Part shown: in pieces, positions 50,769 to 62,410 of the stretch
Layout: every line of letters starts with the position of its first letter
How positions within the stretch are numbered: the stretch's first letter is position 1
Source of the DNA: Adiantum capillus-veneris
Lineage: Eukaryota > Streptophyta > Polypodiopsida > Polypodiales > Pteridaceae
Length of the DNA: 64,000 bases
Assembly: GCA_014529385.2 (NCBI GenBank)
Contig: CM043963.1
Coordinates: 75,900,412 to 75,964,411 of the forward strand
Direction: 5' to 3'
Made by a program: the position numbers and the translations under genes
Notes under the pieces: generated by a model
The model's database searches: none
What the model saw: only the letters and a program-made list of their open reading frames with translations
Told to the model about the DNA's origin: nothing

Positions 50769-51052
50769 TGTTGGGTTCAAGACCTCATTTAGTTGTTGGT
50801 GTCAACTCGTGGGAAAGTCCCCTTATAGCATATAGAGGAAAGTATAGTCTAAGTGGAGCTTTGCATGGTTAAAATCTATATATTGTAAGGTGTTTACAAA
50901 AGAAATATACACAATATAGTCTTTTTTTTTAATTTTCCTGCAGTGTCAAATCTCTCTCTCCTCTCTTGTTCATCTCTCTCTCTCTCTCTCTCGCTCGTTT
51001 TGCTGTTTTCTCACCTTGCCATGGCTTGCAGCACGTGGCACCCACCATAGCT
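50769..51052 (+). repeat. 5' LTR of the small element
   Basis: 284 bp, starts TGTTGGGTTCAAG; includes a CT tract near 50,970-50,992; 3' end apparently truncated at CACCATAGCTA. Confidence 0.85.
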
Positions 51053-51065
51053 ATGGTATCAGAGC
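51053..51065 (+). other. Primer-binding site, initiator tRNA-Met type
   Basis: TGGTATCAGAGCC directly after the left LTR. Confidence 0.85.
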
Positions 51066-51388
51066 CTCACGGCATCTCAAAAGGTGGCAGTTGCTCCTAG
51101 GCGGACAAAGGCCAGACGCAGACAGACAGGCGCTCCAAGCAACATCTTGAAACGCTGCCCTGACAAGGTGAAGATCGTCGCATGCAAAGGCATTAGCAAG
51201 CGGGAAACTTGGGCATTTTGAAATGCTGCCAAGTGGATCCTAGGTGGGAAAGAGCACCATTAGCATATCAAAACGCGCTGTAGGCAGTTGCCAACACCTT
51301 TGCAAGCTGCATATTGAAACACCCTTTGTAGGAGCTTATCAAAATGTTGTGTAACGAGGCGACAGGTTGCATATCAAAATGCTTCTAG

Positions 51389-51805
51389 TGTCTTAAAGGA
51401 TTTGCAAACACAGCCGAAGAAAAGAATTGGCAGTTTTGCAAGATTGTCAAACCTACAAAGAATATTGATGCTGAATTTGATCAACTCGACAATTTGGCCT
51501 TTGATGGTGATGCCAAAGAAGAGCAACAAGGTGTATCCAAAAATCATAGCTCACATGATGATGTTCCAAGTACCTGTATGCAGACACTTTACCAGGAAGG
51601 ATTTGAAGTTGAAGATTCACGCATGGCATCAAATATTGACAAGTTTGACAATGGTGAGCAATTTCAATTTACATCATCAGGTAGAGAGGTTTTAGCTATC
51701 AAGCCTCTAGAAGCTTTTGACATTCCAAAGAATCTGCAATCTGGATCTTCTCGAGTGCAACCACAAATCATCTCGCAGATTTCAAAAGTGTTTTTTCCCT
51801 ATTAA
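51389..51805 (+). CDS. Open frame of unknown origin inside the small LTR element
   Basis: About 138 codons open from a TAG at 51,386-51,388 to a stop at 51,803-51,805; the listed internal start at 51,494 is ATG (MAFDGDAKEEQQG). It contains STCMQTLYQEGFEVEDSRM, QFTSSGREVLAIKPLEAF and SGSSRVQPQIISQI. No zinc knuckle, protease or other retroelement motif. An acceptor-like TTCTAG sits at the left edge. It could be a captured piece of a host gene or a divergent gag remnant. Function not assigned. Confidence 0.35.
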   Translation, partial: CLKGFANTAEEKNWQFCKIVKPTKNIDAEFDQLDNLAFDGDAKEEQQGVSKNHSSHDDVPSTCMQTLYQEGFEVEDSRMASNIDKFDNGEQFQFTSSGREVLAIKPLEAFDIPKNLQSGSSRVQPQIISQISKVFFPY

Positions 51806-52231
51806 GTATCATAGACTTATGGTTTGTCTTTTATCAACATAATTTTTTTTTTAATAGTCAAAGCCTCTTTTACTTTATCTATTGTTAATCATGCCATGAT
51901 AAAAAATTGTACGGGTTAGACACTGCCACATATAAGTGGTAAGACCTCCCAAAAATATACGTTCTTAGCCCATTTTTGTCCTGCTTCTCATGAAGTTACT
52001 GGGTACACCTTAAACCCAAGGTTTGGCAGTGAACCATAAACTCCATTTATTGGTAGCTAATTTTTTGACCTACACCCTATCTGTTCAAGGGGGGGTTCAC
52101 TATCATAGCACCAAGTTATGGATACACAAAAAATCCTTGGTTGTGAGAGAACCTAAAACTCTCGGTTGACAAGTACACCAAAAACTCGATATCATGAGAG
52201 CGGTCTGTCTAGTTCGGGCTTGAGGGGGGAT

Positions 52232-52499
52232 TGTTGGGTTCAAGCCCTCATTTTGTTGTTGGTGTGAGCCCGTGGGAAACTCCCCTTATAGCATGCAGAG
52301 GAAAGTCCAGTCTAGGTGAGCTTTGCATGGTTAAAATCTATATATTGTAAGGTGTTTACAAAAGAATTATATACACTATAATTCTTGCAGTGTCAAATCT
52401 CTCTCTCCTCTCTTGTTCATCTCTATCGCTCATTCTGCTGTTTCCTCACCTCGCCATGGCTTGCAGTAGGTGGAACCCACCATAGCTGTGCACCCAACA
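52232..52499 (+). repeat. 3' LTR of the small element
   Basis: 268 bp, TGTTGGGTTCAAGCCC...CACCCAACA. Confidence 0.9.
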
Positions 52500-52613
52500 A
52501 TATCATTCTCTTTTGAAACAATATTAGAGGCTTTGTATTTCCATTTTCTCAAGTATTATGAAGCATAATCTAGTAGTTATCAATTGAGTTTACATTGATT
52601 CTTGCTCTCTTTC

Positions 52614-52619
<6 letters not shown>

Positions 52620-52662
<43 letters not shown>
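52620..52662. repeat. (CA)n microsatellite
   Basis: About 43 bp CA tract. Confidence 0.95.
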
Positions 52663-52663
<1 letters not shown>

Positions 52664-52798
52664 ATGAATGAAACAGTTGCCATAGATCCTAACAATTGGT
52701 ACTAGAGCCTTGTTTGGGGTGCACTTCAATCGAATTACTCCTATCTCCTCATTAACACTTCTCAATTTCTAATTAGTGCTGGCCTAATTAAAAAGTGT

Positions 52799-53150
52799 GA
52801 GCATGTTCTTGAGTCAAGCTCTTAAGCCACTAGCTTCCAACTTGATTAAGAATCAATTAGAGTTGGTTTTGTGTGTTTAGGAATCTAATAGTCTAGATCT
52901 CTTAACCTTCTCATTTCTTCTATCAAATAAGCCATTTGATAAGAGAACCAACTTAATACTATCGAGTAGGCTTGCACTCCTAATTAACAAGTGCGAGCAC
53001 GTTCTTGAGTCAAGCTCTTGAGCCACTAGCTTCCTACTTGATTAAGGCTCAATTAGAGTTGGTTTTGTGTGTTTAGGAATCTAATAGTCGATCTCCTAAT
53101 CTTCTAATTTCTTCTATCAAATAAGCCCTTTGATGAGATGTTATGGTTCA
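52799..53150. repeat. 196-bp tandem duplication
   Basis: GAGCATGTTCTTGAGTCAAG at 52,799 and GAGCACGTTCTTGAGTCAAG at 52,995 begin two diverged copies, both containing TTAGAGTTGGTTTTGTGTG. Confidence 0.88.
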
Positions 53151-53610
53151 TCAACACAGAGAAAACTAAACCAAAGTACTACCCTTAACCTCACATAACT
53201 CAAGACTATATTCAGATACATCAAACTCAAACATAGAAGAGATATGATAGACCAGGAATGTGACTTAGAACAGAACTCAGATCCACTCTATTCACCATCA
53301 AGAAAGGAACTACAACCTCAACCCATTACAGTCAGATCCATACAAGCCCAGAGTGAGCTTATAAGCCTGCTTCACCTAAATGTGGTTATAATAACCTCAG
53401 TCTTGGAATACAACCAACTGTTAAATATCCAATTTACCACAATACGACTGACCATAATCTGATCTATTACAATCCAACATAGTATATCCGACTGACCAAC
53501 AACCTAAATCCGATTGACCAAAGAACTGGCATACTAGTGTGCCTTTCAACACATGGAACGTCCCGATGGCAGATTTCGTAGAAATCCCACTCGGATCCAC
53601 ACATCCCTTG

Positions 53611-54805
53611 TGTAACATTTAATGGCCTAGTAACTTGTGTGTAGCGGAAAATAGCATGAACATAGTGAGCATTTCATTAGAATAGATTCCTAATGAGAAT
53701 AACAAGAGTGCTTGGGTGGACATAGCAACAAAAAGCATAACACCTAGTTAGATAGCATGAACAATACTTCAAAAGAGAGAGAAATTAAGCTATTGACAAC
53801 AGTTGAGGATCGGATTTACATGGAGCCGGTCCCCCCTCCTAAAGGCTTTGTATTATGGTTTCTCCCATCAAGAGAGACATTGTACAATACAATTCTTTGT
53901 GTTCCTTCAAGACTAGCTAGTGCAATGAAGATGGAAACTTCATGCACTAAGCAAAACACTTATCAAAAACACAACCTTAATTCCCTCACGGTCTCAGACC
54001 CAAGACACACACCTTCGAAGATGGTGAGAGCTAGCTGGGTATGAGAGTAGATTGAGAGGAAGAAGGAGTATTCTTATGAGTAAGATGTACATCTCCTCAC
54101 ATAATCACTCATATTAGCATAGCTTAGCTTAGTAATTAGCATGGTAGAGGAGATGAGCATGTATTGAATCTTGGCTCCTGGTTGGATTTGCATCACAAAG
54201 CCAAGAGTTGTTGGTGTAGGCCTCCCTTCTCACAAGCTTGGAGTAGGAGATAAGCTTTCCATTAAAGCTTGAGAAGGAGAGAGAGAGTATTCTTGCTCCA
54301 CACATTGATTGTGTGAGTGTGTGTGTGAATAATGCCTTGCAAAAATCAGCCCCCCCTCTCTCTTGGTCGACCCCCCTTGCTAATTACTCATGCTAGCATC
54401 CTATTGGACCTCCCCAGGCTTAGCCAATGACAATTAAGCAACATAAGTGATAGCCTTCTGACATGTGTCCTCCTGTCCCCTTTTGTGAGAGCTTTAGGTA
54501 ATTTAATAATTCAAGTAAACTCTCATTGGACCCTTTTGCCTCCTGGCCAATAGGAATCAGGCAAGCCATTGGGTTGTTGAATGCTCAGTGGTCCCCTTGG
54601 GAGACTGTCAGATAGTCTTATGGAGAGCTTAATTTCCATTGGTTCTTTTAATAAGTGTTTTTAAATTAATTAAACTAGATTTACTCTAGCCTAATTCTCA
54701 TTGGTCCACCTCCAAGGCCATCCAATAGGATTTGACTACACCTTGTGGGCATCTGGGCTAGGGAGCTGACATGTGTCCCTCTTTCCCCTTGTGTACAAAG
54801 GGAGC

Positions 54806-54892
<87 letters not shown>

Positions 54893-55265
54893 TCTCTCAT
54901 TCCCTACTTCTTGGGCTCGCACCCTCCTATGTAGGGATTGAAAAAGAGTTTTGGGACACACACAAAGCATCCAATTTTCCCTAATGTTGACCTTTGGGCA
55001 CAACCTTTGAATTTTGGAACCCTAGAATTTTGGAAGTCTTAATGGGCTGAACCTTAGGGTATTTTAAGCCCATTGTTGCACATAGCTCTTTTGTAGATGG
55101 CCCCCTCTTTGGATCTTTATTTTCCCTCCTTTGGATCCCTACTGTGGCCGGTCTGCTAACTTAACCAATATTCTAGCTTTTTCTCCCCTAGCACTTCCCC
55201 ATATTAAATGACCAGTTTAACATGAGAAAATCATTTAGGAGAATTAGACATTGATTATTATGACA
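53611..55265 (-). repeat. 3' LTR of chromovirus relic 2
   Basis: 1,655 bp, plus-strand ends TGTAACATTT and TTATGACA. The best-preserved LTR of the family in the window. Confidence 0.9.
54808..54888. repeat. Compound (GT)n-(GA)n microsatellite in the LTR
   Basis: About 31 bp GT then 50 bp GA, at the position of the CA tracts in the other LTRs of this family. Confidence 0.96.
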
Positions 55266-55639
55266 TTACCTATCTCTTGAAATCATAGTCGTCCTTGACT
55301 ATGGTGTAGAGAAGATAAAGCATATTCATGAGTCCTTTTTCTTAGCGGGTAGAGGATCCCTATGTTACCCTACGACATTGTTCCACAATGCATGACTAGT
55401 CCATTTGGTGCTTGAGAGCTTGAGGCTGCCGCAAGCATGTTTGCACATTAGTCCTATCAATCTTCCATAGTAGAGTGACAAGCTCTACTTGGTGTTCGGG
55501 AGACGTCGTCTCCGCAAACTTGATCTAAGCATGCATACTACTTCAATTTTGTGCAGAATAAAGAAAAACAAAGTCTTATAAGACAAGAACTTTGTTCATT
55601 TTTAACATTTGTACATTTGCTTACTCTTGGGAAGCATTG

Positions 55640-57000
55640 TAAGCATTGAGAAGGTTTAGGTTATTCTTTAATTGTATGCCTTGCATCCATCTAGCATCTT
55701 CAAAAGGATAATTCTAAAACTTAATAAGATATCATCGAATAGTCTTACCACCTCTTAATACCTTGTCTTCATGTCAAAGAATGGACTCGGGCTCCAACAC
55801 CTTTTCTTGATCCTCGATCTCTGGTGGATCTTCAATAGTTGGTTCTTGAGGTGGCTCTCCTTTGTAAGGCTTTAATAGGCTCACATGGAAAGCATTGTGT
55901 AGGAGCCAGTGATTGGGAAACTTGAGTTGATAGGCCATCTCATTGATTGGACTAAGAATCTGGAAGGGACCATAGTACCTTTTTGCTAGCTTGGCATAGT
56001 ATTTTTGGTGTCCCGTAGGATTCTTGCCCGTTGTGTGCCTTAATCGAGCCTTGGGAAACTTCAGTGCTCTTATGTGCTTATCAGCAGTAGCCTTTTGCCT
56101 TTGCTGTGAGATAGAGATAGCATCCTTAATCTTTTAAAAAGATTCTTGTAGGTCTCGACTGTACTCATGTGCATCGAAGATCTTCCCATGTACCTTAAGT
56201 AGCAAGGGACTTTTTGATATTCCCTCAATTACCTCAAAATGTGCTTTTCCCGTGGAAGTATGTATAATGTTATTGTAAGCATACTCCGCTAAGGGTAAGT
56301 AATTCTCCCATTGGGATCTTTGATCTACTCCCATTACATAGGCTTTTAATAGATCAAGAATTGTTAGGTTAGCTATTTCACTTTGGCCATCCGTTTGTGG
56401 ATGATAGGCTGAAGAGAAGTTTAGCCTTCTCCCTAAATTCTCAAAGAGACCCTTCCAGAAATTATTGGTCATTCTAGGATCTCTATCCAACACTATGGAC
56501 ATTGGCAAGCCATGGTACTTGAAAATTTGTGAAATGAAGAGGGTTGCCATTTGATGGGCTTTTATAGTCTTTTTGACAGGTATAAAATGAGGTTGTTTAC
56601 AAAACCTGTCTACTATCGTCCATATTCGGGTATTCCCATGGATAGACTTATGCAATCCAAAGATAAAATCCATGGATATGCTCTCCCATGGTGAATTAGG
56701 GGATTGGCAAGGGTTGAAGCAATCTAGGTTGCTTCCCTCTATCAAATTTTTTCTTTTGGCATACCACACATTTAGAAACATACTCTTGTATGTTTGCTTT
56801 CATGGTAGGCCAATAGAAATATGTTTCAATTCCCTTTAGGGTAGACTAAATCCCTCTATGCCTTGCATAATGAGGAGCATGATATTCATAATGCATTACT
56901 TTCTCACGGAGTGAGTTAGTAACGCATAGTCTATTGCCATAGAGAAGATAACCACCTTGTAAATTAAATGGTTCCTCTTTATTCCCTAATGCAAGGGCTG
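55640..57000 (-). pseudogene. Chromovirus relic 2 integrase and chromodomain
   Basis: The minus-strand frame 56,781-56,134 holds the integrase core: SMDFIFGLHKS, LDRDPRMTNNFW and AYHPQTDGQSEIANLT, so all three acidic positions of the DDE triad are present. The zinc-binding N-terminus (about 56,780-56,900) and the chromodomain (about 55,640-55,830) are readable but out of frame. Confidence 0.83.
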
Positions 57001-57600
57001 AAATCACATCTCAAAAATCGGGATCAATAGCATACTCATCTATCATTGAAGATAGATCATTGTGAGTTTCTATGGAAACCACATTTGCTCTGGGCCGTCT
57101 TGAGAGTGCATCGGCTACTTGATTATGCTTGCCAACAATGTGAGCAATATGAAAATGAAATTGAAGATAGATCATTGTGAGTTGCTATGGAAACCACATT
57201 CACTCTGGGCCGTCTTGAGAGTGCATTGGCTACTTGATTATGCTTGCCAACAATGTGAGCAATATGAAAATGAAATTTCAGAAGGAAATTTTCCCACCTC
57301 ATTTGTTTGTCGGAGAGCTTGGTTTGCGTCATGAAGTACTTAAGGCTTTGGTGATCCGTTCGCAGAATGAAAGGAGTCCCCAATAAATAGTGCTTCCATG
57401 AATCTAAGGCATGTAGAACTGCAAGGAGTTCCTTTTCTTATATGCCTAGAGCTTGCTCAACAGGGTCGACCCTCGAATTTCATAGCCTATGGAGTGCCCT
57501 TCTTGAAGGAAAACAGCTCCAAGGCAATCACCACAAACATCACATTGGAGCTCAAATGTCTTGGAGAGATCCGGTAGTATAAGCACAGGTTGAGAGATAA
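57001..57600 (-). pseudogene. Chromovirus relic 2 RNase H with a local duplication
   Basis: GTPFILRTDHQSLKYFMTQT and HIVGKHNQVANALSRRPR are clear RNase H segments at 57,383-57,123. A segment of roughly 120 bp around HIAHIVGKHNQ and THNDLSS is present twice (about 57,045-57,160 and 57,165-57,280). The last part, near 57,560-57,600, matches 62,610-62,650 of the forward copy in reverse. Confidence 0.8.
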
Positions 57601-57788
57601 TGTCATATTAATCAATATCTAATTCTTCTCATGTTAAACTGATCATTTAATATGGGGAAGTGCCAGGGGAGATGGCTTGGAGAGATCCGGTAGTATAAGC
57701 ACAGGTTGAGAGATAATGTCATATTAATCAATATCTAATTCTTCTCATGTTAAACTGATCATTTAATATGGGGAAGTGCCAGGGGAGA
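57560..57788. repeat. 116-bp tandem duplication spanning the insertion junction
   Basis: CTTGGAGAGATCCGGTAGTA occurs at 57,560 and 57,676. Each copy contains about 41 bp of the minus RNase H and the first roughly 70 bp of the forward LTR (TGTCATATTAATC at 57,601 and 57,717), so the duplication arose after the two elements were joined. Confidence 0.92.
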
Positions 57789-59281
57789 AAAAGCTAGAAT
57801 ATTGGTTAAGCTAGCAGACCGGCCATAGTAGGGATCCAAAGGAGAGAAAATAGGGATCCAAAGGGGGGGCCATCTGTCGAAGAGAAATGTGCAACAATGG
57901 GCATAAAAGACCCTAAAGTTTAGCTAATTAAGACTTCCAAAATGCTAAGGTTCCAAAATTCAAAGGTTGTGTCCAAAGGTCAAACTTTGGGAAAATTGGA
58001 TGCTTTGTGTGTGTCCCAAAAGTCTTTGTCAATCCCTACATAGGAGGGGGGCAAGCCTTTCAAGTAGGGGATGAGAGAGAAACTCTCTCACACACACACA
58101 CAAGCTCCCTTTGTACAGAAGGGGAAAGAGGGACACATGTCAGCTCCCTAGCCGAGATGCCCACAAGGTGTACTCAAATCCCATTGGATGGCCTTGGAGT
58201 TGGACCGATGAGAATTAAGCTTTTATTAATTTAAAAACACTTAATAAAAGAACCAATGAGAATTAAGCTCTGTAGAAGACTATTGGATAGTCTCCCAAGG
58301 GGACCAATGAGCATTCAACAGCCCAATGGCTTGCCTGATGCCTATTGGCCAGGAGGCAAAGGGGTCCAATGAGAGTTTAGTTGGATTTATTAATTACCTA
58401 AAGCTCTCACAAAAGGGGAAAGGGGGACACATGTCAGAAGGCTATCACTTATACTGCTTAATTATCATTGGCTAGCTCTGGGGAGGTCCAATGAGGCTGT
58501 AGCATGAGCAAATAGCAAGAGGGGTTGCCAAGAGAGAGAGAGGGAGATGATTTTTTAAAGGCATTGACTCACACACACACAACTCATGTGTGAAGTAAGA
58601 AGACTCTCTCTCTCTTCTCAAGCTTTAATGGAAAGCTTATCACCTACTCCAATCTTTTGAGAAGGGAGGCCTACACCAACAACTCTTGGCATTGTGATGC
58701 AAATCCAACCAAGAGCCAAGCTTCAATGCACGCTCATCTCCTCTACCATGCTAATTACTAGGCTAAGCTATGCTAATATAAGTGATTTTGTGAGGAGATG
58801 TACATCTTTCTCGTAAGAATACTCCTTCTTCCTCTCAATCTACCCTCATACCCCGCTAGCTCTCATCATCTTCGAAGGTGTGTGAGGTCTTGGGTCTAAA
58901 ACCGTGAGGGAATTGATGTTGTGTTTGATAAGTGTTTTGCTTAGTGCATGAAGTTTCCATCTTCATTGCACTAGCTAGTCTTTAAGGAACACAAAGAATT
59001 GTATTGTACAATGTCTCTCTTGATGGGAGAAACCATAAAACAAAGCCTTTTGGAGGGGGGACCGGCTCCATGCAAATCCGGTCCTCAACTGTTGTCAATA
59101 TCTTAATTTCTCTCTCTTTTGAAAGTATTGTTCATGCTATCTAACTAGGTGTTATGATTTTTGTTGCTCTCTCCACCCAAGCACTCTTGTTATTCTCATT
59201 AGGAAGCTATCCTAATGAAATGCTCACTATGTTCATGCTACTTTTTGCTACACACAAGTTACGAGGCCATTAAATGTTACA
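57601..59281 (+). repeat. 5' LTR of chromovirus 3
   Basis: TGTCATATTAATC to TTAAATGTTACA. The first 116 bp reflect the local duplication; the LTR proper from 57,717 is 1,565 bp. A CT/CA tract lies near 58,083-58,101. Confidence 0.9.
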
Positions 59282-59282
59282 T

Positions 59283-59294
59283 TGGTATCAAAGC
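59283..59294 (+). other. Primer-binding site
   Basis: TGGTATCAAAGC one base after the LTR, initiator tRNA-Met type with one change (A for G at position 9). Confidence 0.8.
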
Positions 59295-59678
59295 ACAAGG
59301 TTTCTCTTTTCTTGCTCAAGCTATAAATGGTTGGTATTATTAATTGCATGTGAGTAAGTAGAATAGGGGTTTTTCCTCCTTGCAGTGCGCCTGCCTTTGT
59401 GTAGTTAACGGGGCATCACCGTCGAGAGCTACGGTCTTAATAGTGGAGTCCTACGAAGCTTGCCTATGGCTAAACCACTATTGAGCTATTAGAAGCTTGA
59501 CAAGAGCCGGTGCTGTTTTGGTGTTGAATGACCCTCTCTTCTATTCGTTGCAATTAATGGTATTCGAGCCACGGGTACAATAGCTTGAGTGCTTTTTCTA
59601 AAGGGGTAAAGAGGAGTAGCAACTAGGGCTTGAAGTGCCAAAGTACACCTAAAAAGTCTACACCTAAAAGTTGTTAGA

Positions 59679-60840
59679 ATGGCTTACAATAGTAAAGAGA
59701 GTGAAATTAATGTTGATAACTTTGATTTTGCTAATGAGCAAGCTACTAATGATGCCCCGATGCTTGTTAAATATCTTGTTTCTAGGCTTCAACAAGCCAT
59801 GGGCAATCCATCTCTCCAAAGTGAAGTGCAACGGTAGCTTCATGCTCATGGGATTCTCCAAGATCCCCACCATGACGAGAGAACACCTAGGAAGCCTTCT
59901 TGTGAGACTTCCAAAAGAGGCCTCTCTCCGATTCGGGAAGAAGAAGAGGATAGATACAAAGGGCTCAAGAATTTACTTCTTGATGATGCATCTCCCTCCC
60001 AAAGGAGAACTCAAGAGCCTCCACCGAAGGAACGAGAAAGAAGTGAGTCTCCCGCCACCTCGGGGGAGATGGCTCCATGAAGATGGCAGGCTAAACGCTC
60101 TCCATCACCTCCAAAATGGAGAAGACCATCGCACACTTCTCCACACCATAATTCAAAGAGGGATGACAAAAAGCAAGAGAAGAAAAATGCGAGAAAGAGG
60201 ACACCCTCTTCTCCATATTCTTCATCCTCTTCCTCGTATGAAAGTGATGGTGAATACAACGAAGATCAAGTCAATAAAAAGGCAAGAAAGAGGTCACCCT
60301 CTTCTCCATCTTCCTCAAATTCTTCACCTTCTGAAGAAAGTGATGGCAACCTTTGAACCATAAAAAAGAAGAGGCCATAGGAAATCCTATTCCGCGTGGA
60401 AGAGGTCATCGAAGCTCAAGAAGTTCAAAGAGGGAGGGAAGAGCATCTCTTTCCTTACCTATGATGCAACCTTTGGTGCTACGGACAAAGTCTTGGCCTT
60501 TATCCAACAATTTGATGCGGCGTTCGGAGATGAGGGATTCATGGAGTCCTCTAAGCTACGCCATGTAGCTATGCACTTTCAAAAGTCTACCAGGCAATGG
60601 TAGTCTAGCCTACGAGACAATCGTGAAGCTCCACGAACATGGAAAGCTTTAAGAGCTTCCATTATGAAGCAGTTTTTAACCACCGATACCAAAGACAAAG
60701 TACTCACCGAATGGCAAAGCTTGAAGCTCTCTCCCTATGAATCCATCCACAAATATGTAGACAAGTTTTGGGACCTACAACTCAAAGCCGCTGTCTTCAA
60801 GAGGTTGGATTTTGGAGAGAAAAAGCATAAGCCTCTCGAA
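59679..60840 (+). pseudogene. Chromovirus 3 gag
   Basis: Starts MAYNSKESEINVDNFDFANE at 59,679 and meets a TAG near 59,836. The capsid domain is readable at 60,413-60,830 (ATDKVLAFIQQFDAAFGDEG, KLRHVAMHFQKST, YESIHKYVDKFWDLQLKA) with further stops. The intervening part is rich in Pro, Glu, Lys and Ser. It supplies the gag N-terminus missing from chromovirus relic 1. Confidence 0.8.
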
Positions 60841-61905
60841 TAAATTTACAAACGGGAGCTAAAAGAAATAATAAGCCCATAGAAAACAAGGGTTCTAACG
60901 AGCCTAAGGGGACGGACAATGTCCAAAAGTCTCTTAAGGGCAACTCCAACAAAGATAAAGAGAAGGGAGCTTACAAAGGTACAAAAAAAATCTCTCTTGA
61001 AGAGCTTAAGCGTTATGGCAAGGATAACCGGTGTTTCAAGTGAGGCGAACAAGGGCATGCGTACCGTACTTGTCCTCAAAAGAACACACGGCCTCCTAGA
61101 GCTACCTTGGTCGAAATCCAAGAGGAGGAAACTCACCACAAAGGATCTCCTCTATGCCATGCTTGGGGAAAGGTAAGAGAACATGATGCTTTTATTCTCT
61201 TTGACCCTGGTTCTACTCATAATTGTATATCTATAGAGTTGGTCACCAAGCTAGGCATACAAGCCTACGAGATGGGAGATGTTCTACCCAGAGACAATAC
61301 TTTCAAGGGGCAAGAAGCTTCAGTGACTCCCTTAATTGGGAAATTGAGGCTCCATGTCCAAAGCTATGTGGACAAAGAGGACTTCTTTATCTCTCCTCTC
61401 AAGCATGAGGATGTAATCCTAGGGGCACCATGGTTTGATCGCCTGGGTGCCAATGTTAAATTCCCTGAAAGGAGAATCTCCTTTAAGCTCAAGGAAAAAG
61501 ATATGTATATAGATGCTAAGGAAATGGGTAACACTATACCCATTGTACATACCCCAGCTTTCAACAAGTCAATAAAGAGCTCTATTTTTGTGTACATGAT
61601 TTTTGTTAAAGATTCTCAAATGAACCTAATGCTTTAGCAAAAGAAAATAAAAGCAACCAAAAGGAATTAGAGCTATCCAATCTTCTCAAGGGTTTTCAAG
61701 ATGTCTTTATTGACAACATCCCTTGTGAGCTACCTCCTAAACGAGGTAATGATGACCATGCAATTGAACTTCTTTCAGGAAGTTCACCGCCTAACAAACC
61801 TCCTTAAAGAGTTTCTCAATCTCAACAAGAGGAGATTATGCGGCAAGTGCATGAGTTAGTTGAGAAGGGCATGGTTAGGCCTAGCTCATCTTTTTTTGTT
61901 CTCCT
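60841..61905 (+). pseudogene. Chromovirus 3 zinc knuckle and protease
   Basis: In the zinc knuckle the second Cys codon is replaced by a stop (CFK, stop, GEQGHAYRTC near 61,030-61,075). Protease (61,107-61,637) has HDAFILFDPGSTHNCISIEL and continues KHEDVILGAPWFDRLG. A frameshift at about 61,620 and a stop at about 61,806 separate it from RT. Relative to chromovirus relic 1, about 80 gag-tail codons are missing near 60,830. Confidence 0.8.
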
Positions 61906-62382
61906 GTGCTACTAGTGCAAAAGAAACATGGCACATATCATATGTGTGTCGACTATAGAGCACTAAATAGAATCACTATCAAAAATAGGTTTCCTGTTCC
62001 ATGGGTAGAAGACCTATTTGATAAGCTACAAGGATCGACCTACTTCAGTAGGGTTGACCTAAAAAGTGGCTATCATCAAATAAGGATAGTTGATCAAGAC
62101 ATTGTAAAGACCGCATTTCGCACCACGTTTGGTCTTTACGAATACATTGTCATGCCTTTTGGCTTGACCAATGCACCAGCCACATTCAACCGCTTGATGG
62201 AGAAGCTATTCAGGCCTTACCGAACTTTCACTGGAGTGTTCTTTGATGATATTATCATCTTTTCTAATTCATTAGATGAACACAAGCAACACCTCCAGGT
62301 AATATTTCAAGTTTTAAGAGAGAATAAACTTTATGCTAATCGAAAGAAAGTGATTTTTTCTTGCAAAAAATTCAGTATTTAG
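61906..62382 (+). pseudogene. Chromovirus 3 reverse transcriptase
   Basis: Open RT segment with MCVDYRALNRITIKNRFPVP, FSRVDLKSGYHQIRIVDQD, VMPFGLTNAPATFNRL and catalytic FFDDIIIFSNSLDEH. A 1-base change near 62,380 breaks the frame before RNase H. Confidence 0.87.
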
Positions 62383-62410
62383 TCACATTATCTCTCAAGA
62401 TGGCATCCAA

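Larger units (their letters stand above)
50769..52499 (+). mobile_element. Small non-autonomous LTR retrotransposon, 1.73 kb
   Basis: LTRs at 50,769-51,052 and 52,232-52,499 share long near-identical stretches. The element ends TGTTGGG...CCCAACA and is flanked by a perfect ATATC duplication at 50,764-50,768 and 52,500-52,504. A primer site TGGTATCAGAGCC follows the left LTR at 51,053 and a purine tract TTGAGGGGGGA precedes the right LTR. The 1.18-kb interior has no gag or pol domain but holds one open frame of about 139 codons. The size lies between TRIM and larger derivatives. The left LTR lacks the last roughly 10 bases found in the right LTR. Confidence 0.88.
52505..53610. other. Spacer without a recognised gene
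   Basis: Holds a CA microsatellite and a 196-bp duplication. The right part (53,150-53,600) has no recognised domain. The last five bases, CCTTG, are the likely left target duplication of the minus-strand chromovirus. Confidence 0.5.
53611..57600 (-). mobile_element. Chromovirus relic 2, minus strand, cut in RNase H
   Basis: Same family as chromovirus relic 1. The 3' LTR (53,611-55,265) is followed leftward-to-rightward by chromodomain, integrase and RNase H on the minus strand. At 57,600 the RNase H sequence stops and the 5' LTR of a forward chromovirus begins. The remaining RT, gag and 5' LTR are not in the window; they would lie beyond the inserted forward element. Confidence 0.85.
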
